Below, piece by piece: positions 44,301 to 55,694 of a stretch of 57,607 nt of DNA. Made by a program: the position numbers and the translations under genes. The notes under the pieces were generated by a model, which saw nothing but the letters and a program-made list of their open reading frames with translations, was not told the origin of the DNA and did no database searches. The stretch's first letter is position 1, and each line of letters starts with the position of its first letter. The DNA is from Spirogloea muscicola (taxonomy: Eukaryota; Streptophyta; Zygnematophyceae; Spirogloeales; Spirogloeaceae): contig WELB01000210.1 in the NCBI GenBank assembly GCA_009602725.1, forward strand, positions 75,618-133,224. The letters run 5' to 3'.

Positions 44301-44470
44301 ACTGCGACAACAGCGTCCTGCTCGAGCGCCTCGGGCGCGCAGGGCGCCGAGAAGGAACGCGGAAGGACAAGTGGCGGGGAGGCGGGCTTAGGTGGAGGGC
44401 TGGTACTGCTGGACACCAGCGACTGAAGCGGCGGCGGCCGAGGCGGCGGCGGCGGCGGCGGCGGCGGCGN
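38305..44470 (-). CDS. VAD1-like GRAM-VASt membrane protein (Lam/Aster-type lipid transporter)
   Basis: In Arabidopsis VAD1 limits spreading cell death; the VASt domain is the START-like sterol-binding fold of yeast Lam/Ltc and animal GRAMD1 proteins. Minus-strand exons: 44470(5' end at N)-43921, 43855-43767, 43583-43533, 43376-43311, 43164-43069, 42906-42736, 42632-41798, 41635-41595, 41225-41155, 41008-40935, 40653-40599, 40409-40343, 40278-40234 (doubtful), 40197-40098, 39924-39863, 39753-39585, 39371-39249, 39119-38932, 38782-38627 and about 38544-38305. GRAM: TLIEDFNCALQKKILLQ, GHIYLFDHYLCFYSNIFGYE, KVIPLTEVTAVRKAKTAGVF, NYFASFISRDEAFRQI. VASt: VSVEAFFNHFFSDDSSF, KWRKHEQSGYVRDISFRHPI, SRQQMIDIPYGDYFTVN, INLGVLFSKKTMWKS, ECQDTYRLWMEE. 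Membrane segment: GVALLLLLGFAILALQ, then a coiled-coil tail. At about 1080 residues it is longer than VAD1 (about 600), because of an N-terminal extension and a 278-codon linker exon. One intron appears to be GC-AG. Confidence 0.92.
44430..44470. repeat. (GGC)n tract ending in N at the 5' end of the VAD1-like gene
   Basis: A GGC triplet run (CCG, poly-Pro, on the coding strand) reaches a single N at 44470. The reading frame of the first VAD1-like exon stays open through it, so the start codon lies within or beyond the unresolved repeat. Confidence 0.85.
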
Positions 44471-45156
44471 CCCCTTTCTTCTAGTTATGGATATTTGTGC
44501 CTGTCAGAGGCACCTGTAGTAGGGGTGGTCGACGTGATAGAGGCTTGTCGTGCAATGACAAGGTTCTGAAATTAGGAAGGCACTGCAACACCATTGCAGC
44601 AGGGGAGTAGATCTCCTACTGGCCGTGGCTGACTCGGGTGTACAAATTGGTGCCGCTATTTATATGCAGAAGAACTCAAGTTACTACATAAAAGGCAGGC
44701 AAACAAGCATCCTTTACCTTGAGAATTGACAGTTGTTGAATAGAGGCTACTCCACATCTTACTGAGGTTGGCATCAACAACAAACCATGCATGACACAGT
44801 CAGCATTGTCAACATGCTGCTGTTATTGGCTGGGGTTCAGTATTCAGAAGAACTTGACCATAAGTTACAAGACCGAAAGACAAGAGGCATGCTTTCAACT
44901 GAAGTGAGTCTCACTTCTTTACTTACACAAACAGCAGTCACTCGTCAAGTCAGCGAGTAAATGCAGCCAAATTCTGGAGGCTCTTGAGCCTGCCAGGGAT
45001 GTCAGATTCATGACCATGAAGCAGATGCCTATGCTGCATCTCAATACAGCTGACTTGAAACGTGGCCTGCCGCGCAGCATGAAGATAGCATGGCGAAGTG
45101 TGGGGACTTGAAGGCTGGTAGCCATCATAACGACAGAGCCTGCTCAGTGTCAACAT
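44471..45156. other. Region between the VAD1-like and eL19 genes
   Basis: About 690 bases holding the upstream region of the VAD1-like gene and the 3' region of eL19 (both on the minus strand). No coding exon is supported. A further VAD1-like 5' exon could hide here because its start is unresolved. Confidence 0.4.
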
Positions 45157-46678
45157 CTACTTCTTGGACTTCTTCGACGCCGTTGCTCTGCACAGCGGGC
45201 ACAATAGACCAGGAGGTGTCAGAGCCCGTTGCAGCATCGCTCTGCAGCTAATGGTATTGCCATCTCAATGCAAGGCTGAACCTCGTAAATAGTTGATAGT
45301 CTGCTTAAGAGCCACAAAATGACAGCCTACTCACGTAGGCTCAGGTGTAGCTGCCTCAGGAGCAGCAGCAGGCTCTGGCTCCTCAGCAATGCCCTGGCAA
45401 AGACCAGCCAAGCTCCACATGAGAAACTCATGTAAGTCTTAACCACCAAGTCATCTGCTAAACGAATTGCTAGGGCTGATTCAATGCTCAATGACGGCAG
45501 CTGAAGTGAACTGGAGCCGCTGTCGCCAGTGACGTGGTGCACACCTGCGTGAGCCGGTCCTCACGGCGGGCAATCTTGCGCTCGCGCGTGGCCTTGTTCT
45601 TGGCACGCCGCGCCTCGAACTGGTCAGACAGCGTCTTCTCGCGCGCCTTCTCAGCCTTCTCCTTGTGAATGGACTCCATCAGGACACGCTTGTTCTTGAA
45701 CACGTTTCCCTTCACTTTCATGTACATGTCGTGATACATGTGCCGGTCTATCTTCTTGGCATCGCGGTACTTGCGCAGCAGCCGCCGCAACACGCGCAGC
45801 CGCCGCATCCACAGAATCTTGGTCGGCAGCCGGGCCTCACGCGTCCCCCGCCGCTTGCCTGTTCCCCCGGGCAAGCAGTAGCAACCAACCAATTAGCATG
45901 TAAGCTGTGTTATAGTTTCACAAGAGGCACCAAGAAGCCTCACCTACCAGACCTTTGCTTACACTTGCTGACCTGACATAGCATGTGATGGTCGTCTTGA
46001 TGACTGCAAGTTCATGCGAACAAGCTACCTTCGAACCACTCAGCAGCCTCTTACACCACTGAGAGAGCCAGTACAGGGTCACAGCTGAGTGACAAGACCA
46101 GCATCAACTGCAGCGAAGAGCAGATTCCAGGTCTATTAGCAGCTAGACCTGACGTCGGTCCTACTAAAACGCAGGCTGTGCAATACCGTATCCAGAGTGG
46201 CGGCCCTTGCGCTTGGCCTCAAGCGAGCGGCGGGCGCGGTCGCGCGAGTGGATCTTCTGCGGCTTCCGGATGACAAAGCCGTCCTTGATAAGCTTCCGGA
46301 TGTTCTGCCCTGCGGTGCCGCAGCGACGGAGGGACCGCCGCGCGTCAGCAAAACGGGACACGACGGCGTCCGGCTCTGCCAGCGGCCAGCCACAAGGACA
46401 AGGTCCACTGCAAGCGACGCCAGTGCCCGGCCTCCGGAAAAGGGAGCTCAGGAGACGGCGGGAGCGGCGCCGGTAGGCTCATGCGAGCGGCGGGAGCCGC
46501 GCCGCAGCGCGGACGAGCGAGAGCGACGGCGCGGGAGAGGGGCGAGGGGAAGGAGGAGCGGCTCACTGGAGTTGGCCATGGAGATCTCGTTGACCTCGTT
46601 GGGGTCCAGCCACACCTTGCGCTCGCCGCACTTGAGGACGCTGGCGGCCAGCCGCTTCTGCAGCTTTAGGGCCACCAT
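45157..46678 (-). CDS. RPL19: 60S ribosomal protein eL19, complete
   Basis: Structural protein of the large cytosolic subunit, whose long helix contacts the small subunit. Five minus-strand exons: 46678-46567, 46309-46187, 45858-45545, 45393-45335 and 45187-45157 (stop TAG), all in phase. The ATG at 46676-46678 gives [20 protein letters not shown], the family start, followed by [104 protein letters not shown] and [18 protein letters not shown]. An acidic Ala/Pro/Glu linker (exon 4) and a SKKSKK end close it. About 212 residues, normal for plants. The 3' exons are very short (59 and 31 bases). Confidence 0.96.
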
Positions 46679-46933
46679 CGCGCCGGCCTATTTAACCCCG
46701 GCGCAACGCAAGAGCCGCCGGCGGCGACGGCGGCGGCGGCGGCGGCGGCGGTCCGGAGGCCGACATCTCCAGGTACCTCCCTCCTTCGCCGCCAGCCCTG
46801 CCAGCATCCCCGTCGCCCACGTCCTCGGCGCGGCTAAGCGCGGCGCCACGGCGTCGTCATCCTCACGCGCCTCATCTGACGCGGCAGCGGCGGCGCCGCG
46901 ATCCGATGCCCCAGGGCGCGCCGCAGGAGCGCC
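46679..46933. promoter_or_regulatory. Divergent promoter region between eL19 and the gene at 46934
   Basis: The 255 bases between two divergent reading frames include a (GGC)n run at about 46724-46750 immediately upstream of eL19. It is the only place for both promoters if the plus-strand gene starts near 46934. No TATA box or other defined element can be named with confidence. Confidence 0.4.
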
Positions 46934-47617
46934 GTGGACGTGCTGGTGGCGACGGCGGCGGCCATCGGCCTGGCGAGCGCCGCGCCAAGCCTGCCGCTTG
47001 GGGCCGCCATCAGCTCGCCGTCCCCGCCGCCGCACCTTTCGCTGCTGCACGACGTCGACGACCTCGCGCCCAGATCCGACCGCGCGGCCATGAACAGCAG
47101 CGCCGGTGGCATGCCCGGATCGGCGCCCGCCCTCACGGATGCGCTGCTGCGCCCCACTCTTGGCATGGCCGGGTGGCCCGCAGCCAGGGGCGTGGCATGC
47201 CCGGCCTGGGGCCCCAACAACAACTTCGAGATGGTCGTGCCCGGCCACCTGCGCGAAGCCCCGCGGCCGCCGCGGGGCCAGCTGCAGTGGCTCGCGAGCC
47301 TCCCTCTCGAGCCGCTGCTCGCCGATGACCCCGATGTCGCCGGCTGGCGGGCTGACGGCGGTGAGAACTTCCACGGTGACGGCGGCATCCTCCAGCCGGG
47401 TGTCCTTGCCGCTGCTGTGGGCAGCCCCTTATCTGCGGCAGAATGGTGGGCAGCTCCAGGCGCAGGTAGCAAGAAGGTGCTGGTGGAGGTCATGCCAGGG
47501 GGCTCCCTGCAGATCGAGGAGGTGCCGTTTGTGGGCGACAGCGCGCTCCTGCGAGAGGCTCCGCGACTCGGGGGCCAGCAGCCTGCTGTTCCATCACGAG
47601 CCTGCTTCTCACTCTGA
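46934..47617 (+). CDS. Unrecognised protein, start uncertain
   Basis: An open frame of about 228 codons ends in TGA at 47615-47617 with no intron needed. I do not recognise the family. It opens with an Ala/Leu/Ser-rich stretch (VATAAAIGLASAAPSLPLGA) that could be a signal or transit segment, then Pro/Ser-rich sequence. The later part looks more ordered: GPNNNFEMVVPGHLREAP, LQWLASLPLEPLLADDPDVA and KKVLVEVMPGGSLQIEEVPF. The first codon of the open frame is GTG and no ATG is in frame nearby, so a 5' exon may be missing. GC-rich third positions like those of its neighbours support coding. Function unknown. Confidence 0.5.
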   Translation: MDVLVATAAAIGLASAAPSLPLGAAISSPSPPPHLSLLHDVDDLAPRSDRAAMNSSAGGMPGSAPALTDALLRPTLGMAGWPAARGVACPAWGPNNNFEMVVPGHLREAPRPPRGQLQWLASLPLEPLLADDPDVAGWRADGGENFHGDGGILQPGVLAAAVGSPLSAAEWWAAPGAGSKKVLVEVMPGGSLQIEEVPFVGDSALLREAPRLGGQQPAVPSRACFSL

Positions 47618-48290
47618 GCTTGCCTGCATGTGCATGCTTGAACTGCCATAGTATACAATCTGTCCTGCCAACACAAGATCCCTAGGCCGCCTGTATATAT
47701 CTTCCTGCTCATTGTGTACATATTTTCTGTACAGACCTGTGGCATTAGCTCCACGCAGAGACTTGTACATTCACACCCAAAGTTGGCCGTGACCAACATA
47801 GCAGCCTATATTGAATTGCTAGTTTGGCATTGTTAGCATTGCGGTTGCATAGGGCAACCATATGACATTTTAGAGATTGGGCCTGGTGTCAGCAACATTA
47901 CCCTGCTAGGGCCGGGCCCGCAATTAGGTGATTGAATTGGCTTTGAATGCTGCACACTGATTGGCGCTGTGACAACAAATAAATTGCAATGGGAAGATTG
48001 TACTTGTCAGCTACTGTTGGCCCAAACATACCAGCCATCAACTCTTAAGAAGATGTTACAGAACTGTGAGACAACTATCAAAGAGCCACTTGAGAGCCCA
48101 CTTCTTCGGGGCTAGGCATTGCAAGATGACAGTAAAAGTAGAGGCTACAGCTTGGCAGAGGGGACACAGAAGTGGGCTGTCTGGCTAGCTGGTCCACAAG
48201 CTCGACAAGCATAGAGTAGCCTCTTTGTGAGCTTCGTGTGAATTTATGGTATAGCAGACTTCTCAGCCTTGCCAAGTGCCATGTTGACTC
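47618..48290. other. Convergent intergenic region
   Basis: It lies between the stop of the unrecognised gene and the BASS2 stop on the other strand. No gene or repeat seen. A tgtatatatc stretch at about 47690-47700 may belong to the 3' UTR. Confidence 0.4.
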
Positions 48291-51200
48291 TCATTCCATG
48301 AAGTCATCCTTATCATTAGCAGGTATTGGGCTATTTCTCCAAAAAACAGCCAGGCCGCTTCCTCCCAGCTGGTAGGACACGACCAAGGTCAGCAATGACT
48401 GATGTCAGGATCATCAGCGACAAGAAATGCCACAATCAAGTAATGGCAGTGTGAGGCAGTCTGATAGTGAGTGATGAAGCACTTACAGCCATGGCAACCA
48501 CAGAGACAGCAGATGGCACAGCCACCAAAGGATTGGAGAAGTGCTTCTGGGCGAGGAGGAACCCTAGCGCAGAACTCTGCCAAGTGCAGGACATACAGCA
48601 TCACACATTTAGATACGCAAAGCTATCCAAGATTATGTTGGAGATATTGCATGCTGCGTAGGTGGTCAGCTGGTGGTGTACTGCAGTATCATACACATTG
48701 TTAATGTACAATTGCTGCATGTAGGCTGCCACTGCAGTCAAGACCACTTCGGCTCAATTGACAATAGTCCGTAATCTTGTCACCAGGCTCCTGATCCAGC
48801 ATCTCAAGGATATCTGACCTGCATGCCACACTCAATGGAGATTGTACGTGATGTGGTCTCTCCAAAGTTGCACGCCCTCGATAGCCAGTAACCGAGGAAA
48901 AAGGCAGCCACATGAAGTGCAGCCACGGGCATAATCAGCTGGGAACCCTGCGTCTTCAGCACGTCGGCGACCTGCCCAATCTGGAAGCAAAAAGGAGAAG
49001 CGACATTTTTTATCACAAGAGGAATAGGATCTGGATGCCAATGCATCACCTTGCACCACAAGATTGAAATATTCTAAAGCCAAGCCTTCATTGAGGCCAA
49101 GAGCAATACCGGGCTGGCGCAGAGCAGCGTGGTCAAGACTACTCCCACAAGTGGGGTGAGGAACTTTATCTTCTCGGTGAATCTTGGCAGGAACTCATTG
49201 GCTAGAACTGGATAACAGCAACACAGCAAGGAGTACGTCTGACTATCAGAACATGATTGCAGTTTGCAGATTGCAGAAGTATCAGAACTTATAGAACGAC
49301 ATATCCAGGAGAGAGTACTAGTCAGCCATTACGGCATGCCAGACGTGCCTACCTCCTACAACAGTGGGCACAAGGACCACCTGGAAGGTGCTAATAGCCA
49401 GCCCCTGTAAATGATTGCACGGGCCTGGGTCAGTGCTTGGTCACAAACTATGCTCAGCCGTGGGCAGATCAATGTCAACCCGTTGTGGATGATCTGACCT
49501 CAGCAAGGTAGGTGGCAGTACACAAAGCACCTTGATGACAGATCATCTATGTGCAGAAGGCAAGGAGATAAGGATACTCAGGAGGGGGTGATGGGGGCAG
49601 AGATCCTCACAGCTGCATCAACAGGCACCAGTTGCCCAGCAAGGATCTTGGTGAGAAGCGGAGTCATGATTATGGCACCCACAGTTGAGCAGCTGCAAGG
49701 CACTACAAGTTGTCGGTCATTGCATTCACATCCATGTCTCTTATGGTACCCCCAAACAGCCAGAGCTGTAAACAAGCTGGAGCAACCATGCAACAGCGCA
49801 AAAGACCCCAATGCCTTGGCAGACATATGCTTTGTCAGATGGCCAAGGAAGCGAGCTCACGTTGTCATGAGTACAGAGAGCGCAACATTGCCTTTTGAAA
49901 TGTAGGTGGCAACATTGGAAGCCTGCCCGCCTGGACAGCAGGAGACCAAGATGAGGCCCGTGGCTAGAGGTGCCGATAGACCCAGCGCCTGGAAAGAAGT
50001 ATAGAGTTCAGTCACACTGTGGACTATGTTCGTGTACAGCTGTAACGTTCCTATGAGCGTCCTTGCTGCAGAGGAAGCTGGTAATCTGCTCAGGTCAGCT
50101 TGCATTCCTCATTTGTATTAGCAGGGCATCCAAAGAAAACTGCATGACAGATCAGCCTTGGCACGGTACAACTCACAAGTGCCAAAGCGAAACCCAGGAT
50201 GGGTTTGATGAAGTATTGAGCCAAAAATCCGACACCAACCTGCCAGGAAAGTCCTGCTCCTTCAGCATCATGGACGAGATCAGCGAAATTGCACTCTTGA
50301 CCAGGTTGCATGATATGGGTTGCAACGGGTAGACTTAAGGTCAAGGATTGGAGCCTCAAGGTTCAGAGGTGGTGCCTAGAATCTATAGCTTGAAGTCATC
50401 ACAAGTCTTCCAGGGCCAGCAGGAGCCAAGCCTTGGTGAAGCATGTATCTCCCAAGAATAACATGACAGTCTCACTAAGCATGTATCTTTGGGTGGAGCC
50501 CGAGCTGCCAAATGCAAGAGCTTGTTGACCTCAGTAGAGCTCCTGTGTGCAGAGGCTGTGGCTATTCACGCACCGTCCACGGATTGCGTAGGCAGCGGCG
50601 GAAGTCGTCAAAGGTAAGAGTGAGGCCCATGGAAAGCATCAGAAAGCCCAGCCCAACAGTGAAGAGGTCTGTCTGGAGCCATGTGACCTGTAGCCATGCT
50701 CACCTTGAGATGCATATCAACACGGGGACGACTAGCAACCAATGGCAGGCCCTAATGCAGACTGGCTTATTTCGTCAACATTATTTAACCAACTTCAGGC
50801 CTAGCAGGCCACAACAGCGGGCGTGACTGCGGCTGGATGCTACCCTGAAGCCACTGCAAGTTCTTTGGTGTGCTGGACAAGAAGAGACTGTGCAATCTCT
50901 CTTTGTGCATGATCCAAGAGACTACAGCAGAAAGCATACCGCTGAAGGCTTGACTAGGCCAATGATGGTGCCAAGGATAACCTGAGCAAGGTCTCCACGC
51001 AGTTTCCCTGTCAGACAGGGTGAGTCCAATGCATAGCTACTTCTCGACGCAAGTAGTACTCCGTATGCAACTCTACAAGACAGCTGATCTCATTCCTGTC
51101 CATTGAAGACTAGCTGGACATCAACAACCCTCACGAGACCTCCGCGCCCCACTAGCGCATGACAATGCTGACCAGCGATCCTGGTATCCAGATTATGTCC

Positions 51201-52040
51201 AGATTATGCAGTGGATACTCACCCAAACTGGAAAAAGATTTGTCAAGAGGTCAACAAGCTTCTCGAAGCTGGAGGGCTGGCTCAAAGGCCCACTGCTACT
51301 ACTGGACGGCAGCTCCGGCTGGCCGACCGCGCTGCTACTAGCTTGCGCTCTGACCACTTGCTGCCGCGTTCTCCTGCAAAAGATGCAAGGGATCCAGACA
51401 CCTCAGCCTTGCTTGGACCAGAGTCGACAGGCCGCTCCCTCCGTCACACTAATCTGACGTGGACGGGGGGTCCAGAGGTGCAGTGTATGTAAGTGCTGGT
51501 TACAACGTACAGTGTGGCGGGGCTAGTAGGGCATCTGACAGCGTGCTCTCAGGGGTCTTCCGTGTGAGAGGCAGCTACCAGACAGCCAGGGGCCGGGAGG
51601 GCCCAGGGGTGCTCAGGCCAGCAGGGCGTCGCAGCGCTGCAGCCGTTGCTGCTGCTGCCGACCGGCTTTGACCGCCTGCACCGAGCCAGGGCAGCCAAGG
51701 CAGCTGAGAGGACCCCTCTCGAAGGCCGGAGGCGGCAGCCGCGGGCTGCGCTCGAGGACCGCGCCATGCCGCCGGGGCTGGCAGGAGCAGCACGCAGCGA
51801 GCAACGAGCAGCTGGCAGCTTCGGATCTCCGAGCGGCAGCGCCAAGCGGAGCTGGCCAGCTTGCGGCGAGCGAGACAGGGCTTGTCGTGGAGGATGTGAA
51901 AGAGGGGCTTGCGCACCTCGCCGTGAGCCGGGCAGCGCGGAACTCAGGGCCGGGGAGGCGGCGGCGGGGGCGGCTATGAGGCGGGGGCCCCGCCCAGCGG
52001 CTAGCAGGCAGCAGCGCGCCGCAGCGGCCGCGGCCGCCAT
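48291..52040 (-). CDS. BASS2: Plastid sodium:pyruvate transporter BASS2
   Basis: Bile-acid:sodium-symporter family carrier that brings pyruvate into plastids with Na+ in plants. Minus-strand exons: tentative first exon 52040-51924, then 51373-51223, 50981-50940, 50687-50574, 50239-50177, 49988-49861, 49692-49611, 49404-49353, 49207-49110, 48980-48819, 48576-48487 and 48368-48291 (stop TGA). From 51373 onward all are in phase. Transit-type VVRAQASSS, then [141 protein letters not shown]-type, [40 protein letters not shown] and the tail [17 protein letters not shown]. The Na+-site motifs and tail are those of BASS2 and not of BASS1. About 390 residues, as in plants. The first exon (Ala-rich transit start) does not join in phase, so a small exon is missing. 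Confidence 0.94.
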
Positions 52041-52951
52041 GGCTGGCGCTGCGGCGGCAGAAGCGGCGGCGGGGACCCGAAGCTGCAGCTGTGACCAGAG
52101 AGCGAGAAGGCGTGCGGTGCGAATAAATGAAATTCATTGGTCGAAAGGGGGCGCGACCAGGGCGCGAGCTGAGAGGCCCCCCGCCGCGTAGCACCAGTGG
52201 GAATGCGCTCAAGGTCCGTGGACACGTGGACTGGTCCAGCGGAGCAGCCTCGGTGCCGGCGGTCGGGCCGTGGTGGCTGGCTGCGCCAACGAGCGTCCTT
52301 CCTCAGCACACGTCGGAGAGCAGGTGCCGACGTGGCCTTGAAGACGTGGCTTTTTCTCTCGTGTGTGACACGGGCCTGCTCGATGGGATTTCAGCCCCGG
52401 CTCCCGCGCTCCCGGGCCGAGCCAAGCTTGCCGCCCGCCGCCATGGCGGCCCCGCGGCGCCGCCGGGTGCGGCGGGCGCTGCGGCCGGCCGATGCGAGGT
52501 AGACGCGGCCGCCGCCTGCGCACGCCGGGGCGCTCTCGCCGGGCCGCTACTCGCCATGAGGCTACTGCCGTTCTCCCAAAGCCCAGCTCGAGCTGAGCCG
52601 GAGCTTGCCGAGCCAGCCATGGCTGCGCCGCCTGGTGAGCGTTCGATATGGCGACATCTGCTGCATGGGCTCGGGATCCTCTTGCTGAGCTTGAGGACTT
52701 CGGCGCTGCATCTGAGACGACGAGCCTCGGCGGCAAGTTATGGAGTCCTGACTGCAAGAGAGTGGCAAAGACCTGTCCGTGAGGGCTTGCCTCCATCTGA
52801 TGTAGCTGTTCATTGGTGGCTGAGCCGCATCATTCTCGACAGTCAAGCGGGTCAAATGGTATGGGGCTGAGTATGGGGCTGCTTTGCCACCGCAAGCTTG
52901 CCTGAGAAGGAGCCTGCTCAGCCTGTGCTGATCACTTCCTGCTTGGTGCAG
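52041..52951. other. Divergent 5' region of BASS2 and the mitochondrial carrier
   Basis: GC-rich DNA with long chance-open frames on both strands. It must hold the BASS2 promoter and the 5' exon(s) of the carrier gene. A plus-strand candidate start is the ATG at 52619, whose coding stretch soon meets a gtgagcg donor. I could not tie it in phase to the exon at 52952. Confidence 0.4.
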
Positions 52952-55694
52952 GACAGAGGGAACCGACGAGAGACAAAGGGGAGCACGCCTGTGCTGGCCC
53001 CGGCCTCTCCTGCCGCTTCGCGGCCTCCTCAGCACCACTCTGGCAGTCTCCAACGGTCCTGTCTCACGCAGAGCCGGTAAGCGATTGTTATTCTCTTGGT
53101 CTGCTGTTCACTGCGCCAGTCCACAGTGTAGATTGGCTGACAATACCCCTCAGTACATGGGCAGCAGAGGAGAGGCAGGAGCTCAAGGGGCCATCACTTA
53201 AGACAATTGGATCTCAAACGAGACCCTCTGGTACGACCATCAGGTAAGGAGTCACTGAGCGAGCACGTGCCCGAGGTGATTGAACACTGGTCACGCAATG
53301 AGTAATTTATCTGGCACGCCATCAGTAGCGGACTGCACAGCAAGCAGGGCAGTGAGCCCTGTGCTGAAGCTTTGAAGTACATCTGCCCCTGAGCAGAGCA
53401 CATCTGCCTCTGAGATGGTCCTTCTTCATCAGAAGAGTAGCTGCTTTTGCTGGCTGGCAGCAGCAAAAATGGTTTGGCTGTATAATGCTCTCAGTTGCTC
53501 GTACTTTGTCGAGCCCAGGAAGAATGCAAAGAAGACAAGCACAGGGAAAAATGCTCTCGCCGGTGGCCTCGCCGGAACTATCGTCAGCTGCTGTATACAT
53601 CCTGTCGACACCCTCAAGACTATGATACAAGCGAGCCATGGGTCAGGGCGTTCCCCATTTCATACACTGGCCACGCTTGTGCAGGAGAGAGGTAGCTTAC
53701 CCCTCTGACTTCTCTTTTACCGGCCGTGTTTGTAGATGAGGCTGGTACAGCAGCAGCAGGAGGCTTGCGGACTGACGTGTGAGGACGCAGTGCACACTCT
53801 TTGCTATATGATACAGAAGTTAGTATAATTAGAAGTGCGGCTATGAGTGCCAGGCGAGTGCTTACGCAGATGAGGTGGGCGCATTTGGCTAGGAGGTTCA
53901 GTACTCATTCACGAACCCCTTGACAGCAAACTTGCTTGTCCAGAGGGAATTATGAAGGGTCCTACAAGAGCTCCACTGTGCAGGATTTGGAGGTCTATAC
54001 CGGGGCTTGGGCTCAAACATGACAACTTCAGCGCCTATCTCAGCATTGTACACCTGCACATATGAAGCTGTCAAGGAGGCCCTTCTCCGTCGACTGCCCA
54101 ATGTCAGTGTCCAATGGCAGCTCCATATCCTGCTAGCTTCAATGTCTAGAGTTGCAGAATGATGGGAATCAATTCAAGACTTGACACAATCAATAGCAGC
54201 GTATCACAGCAATCATGGCTTGTTGCAGTAGCTCCCCTGATATTAGTGAGACATGCACCACGTTCTCAGAGCGGCAGTGCATGCCATGGCGACTGAAAGC
54301 TTCACATCAAATTGCAACATCTGCAGGAACACTGGGCAGTAGCTCACTGTGTAGCTGGTGGCTGTGCGAGTGTGGCAACCTCTTTTGTCTTCACACCCAG
54401 TGAGGCAGTCAAGCAGCGTATGCAGCTTGGGGGCCACTACAACAACTCTTGGTACCGCAAGCAATGTACAACTGCTATTTTTAATGATCAAGTATGATTT
54501 GCCTCCTGGCTGGCTTAGGACCAGATGTCGTCATTGTTGCATCATGCAGGGTGGCGCTTGTAAGCATCCTCCGCAATGAGGAAATTGCCTCTCTGTACTC
54601 TGGCTGGGGCGCTGTGCTTGCTCGCAATGTTCCACAGTCCATCATCAAGGTCAGCTGGGGCCCTCTTTGAGAATCTTTAGCTTTGCATGGAGTAACCTGC
54701 TGGATTGAAGCTCCAAGAATTATGTCCTTGTCAGAAGCATCACCTACATTGTTGACCCACATCGACTTGATAATGAGAGTTCGTTACTTGCCTTGTATCA
54801 GTTCCTCACGTATGAGGGCCTCAAAAGCTGGGTGCTGAAAGATCGCCCTCAGGATCAGCGACTTTCTACTTTCCAGACGGTACATCACCCTCTGATCCAC
54901 GTTGTATGAAGTAGGGGTACAGTGCATATCGTGATCCAAAATCCTCGACGCTTAATAAAATTTGGACTTAGCAGATAGCTTAATTTCTGCTGCTTCTACC
55001 CTAGGCAGCTTGCAATCGGAGGAGCAGCAGGGTCGACAGCCGCCTTTGTAACAACTCCCTTTGATGTCATCAAGACACGCCTACAAGCTCAGGTCAGTAA
55101 AAGCAGCTTATAGATGTTGTTCTTGTGTGGATGACAATGCTAGTCAACTTGCAGAAGTGCCACAGCCTTTACCATGCCTCTGTGTTTCTCTCTCTCCTTG
55201 GTTCAGGTGCCCGGCACACTCCTGCAATACAATGGTGTGCGTCATGCGCTTTCTCGAATTGTGGCAGAAGAGGGTGTTGCAGGCCTTTACCGGTGAGATC
55301 TGAGTCACCTCTCACGCATTGCGCACTGATTGTCAATGTGCATCATGCATTGTTCCCATCAAATTCTTCCCCTCAAGTCATTTTGAATTGTAGGCCATTG
55401 CAGCAAGTAACAGCAGGAAGCAAAGAATTGCAAACATTGCACAGTGCACCACACTCTGTCTTACTGAATATCTGGAATGCATGACATGCTTTCTCTTGCA
55501 GAGGAGTCTTGCCTCGGCTTCTCATCTACGTCTCTCAGGGAGCAATTTTTTTCGCTTCTTATGAGGCACTAAGGCATCTGTTGGCTCTCAATGCCCAGGA
55601 GTTCTGTGGCAAGACAGTTGATGCCTTGCAGGCAAAGCCGCTATCCAGAAGTCTAGGGCAACAGAGGTCACTCTGTGATGCTGAAAAAACTTGA
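52952..55694 (+). CDS. Mitochondrial carrier family (SLC25) protein, 5' end incomplete
   Basis: A six-helix solute carrier of the inner mitochondrial membrane (some relatives are in plastids). Exons: 52952-53076, 53154-53243, 53519-53691, 53984-54102, 54327-54451, 54550-54649, 54802-54879, 55009-55092, 55207-55292 and 55502-55694 (stop TGA), all in phase, about 390 codons. Three repeats are seen, each with the carrier signature: NALAGGLAGTIVSCC with HPVDTLKTMIQ; VAHCVAGGCASVATSF with TPSEAVKQRMQLGG; IGGAAGSTAAFVTTPFDVIK with TRLQAQ. In between are GLYRGLGSNMTTSAPISALY, YSGWGAVLARNVPQSIIKF and LYRGVLPRLLIYVSQGAIFF. Repeat 2 has P-S-E-A-V-K instead of P-x-D. The sequence resembles a plant subfamily with an N-terminal extension; substrate unknown. 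The start codon is not located. Confidence 0.9.
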
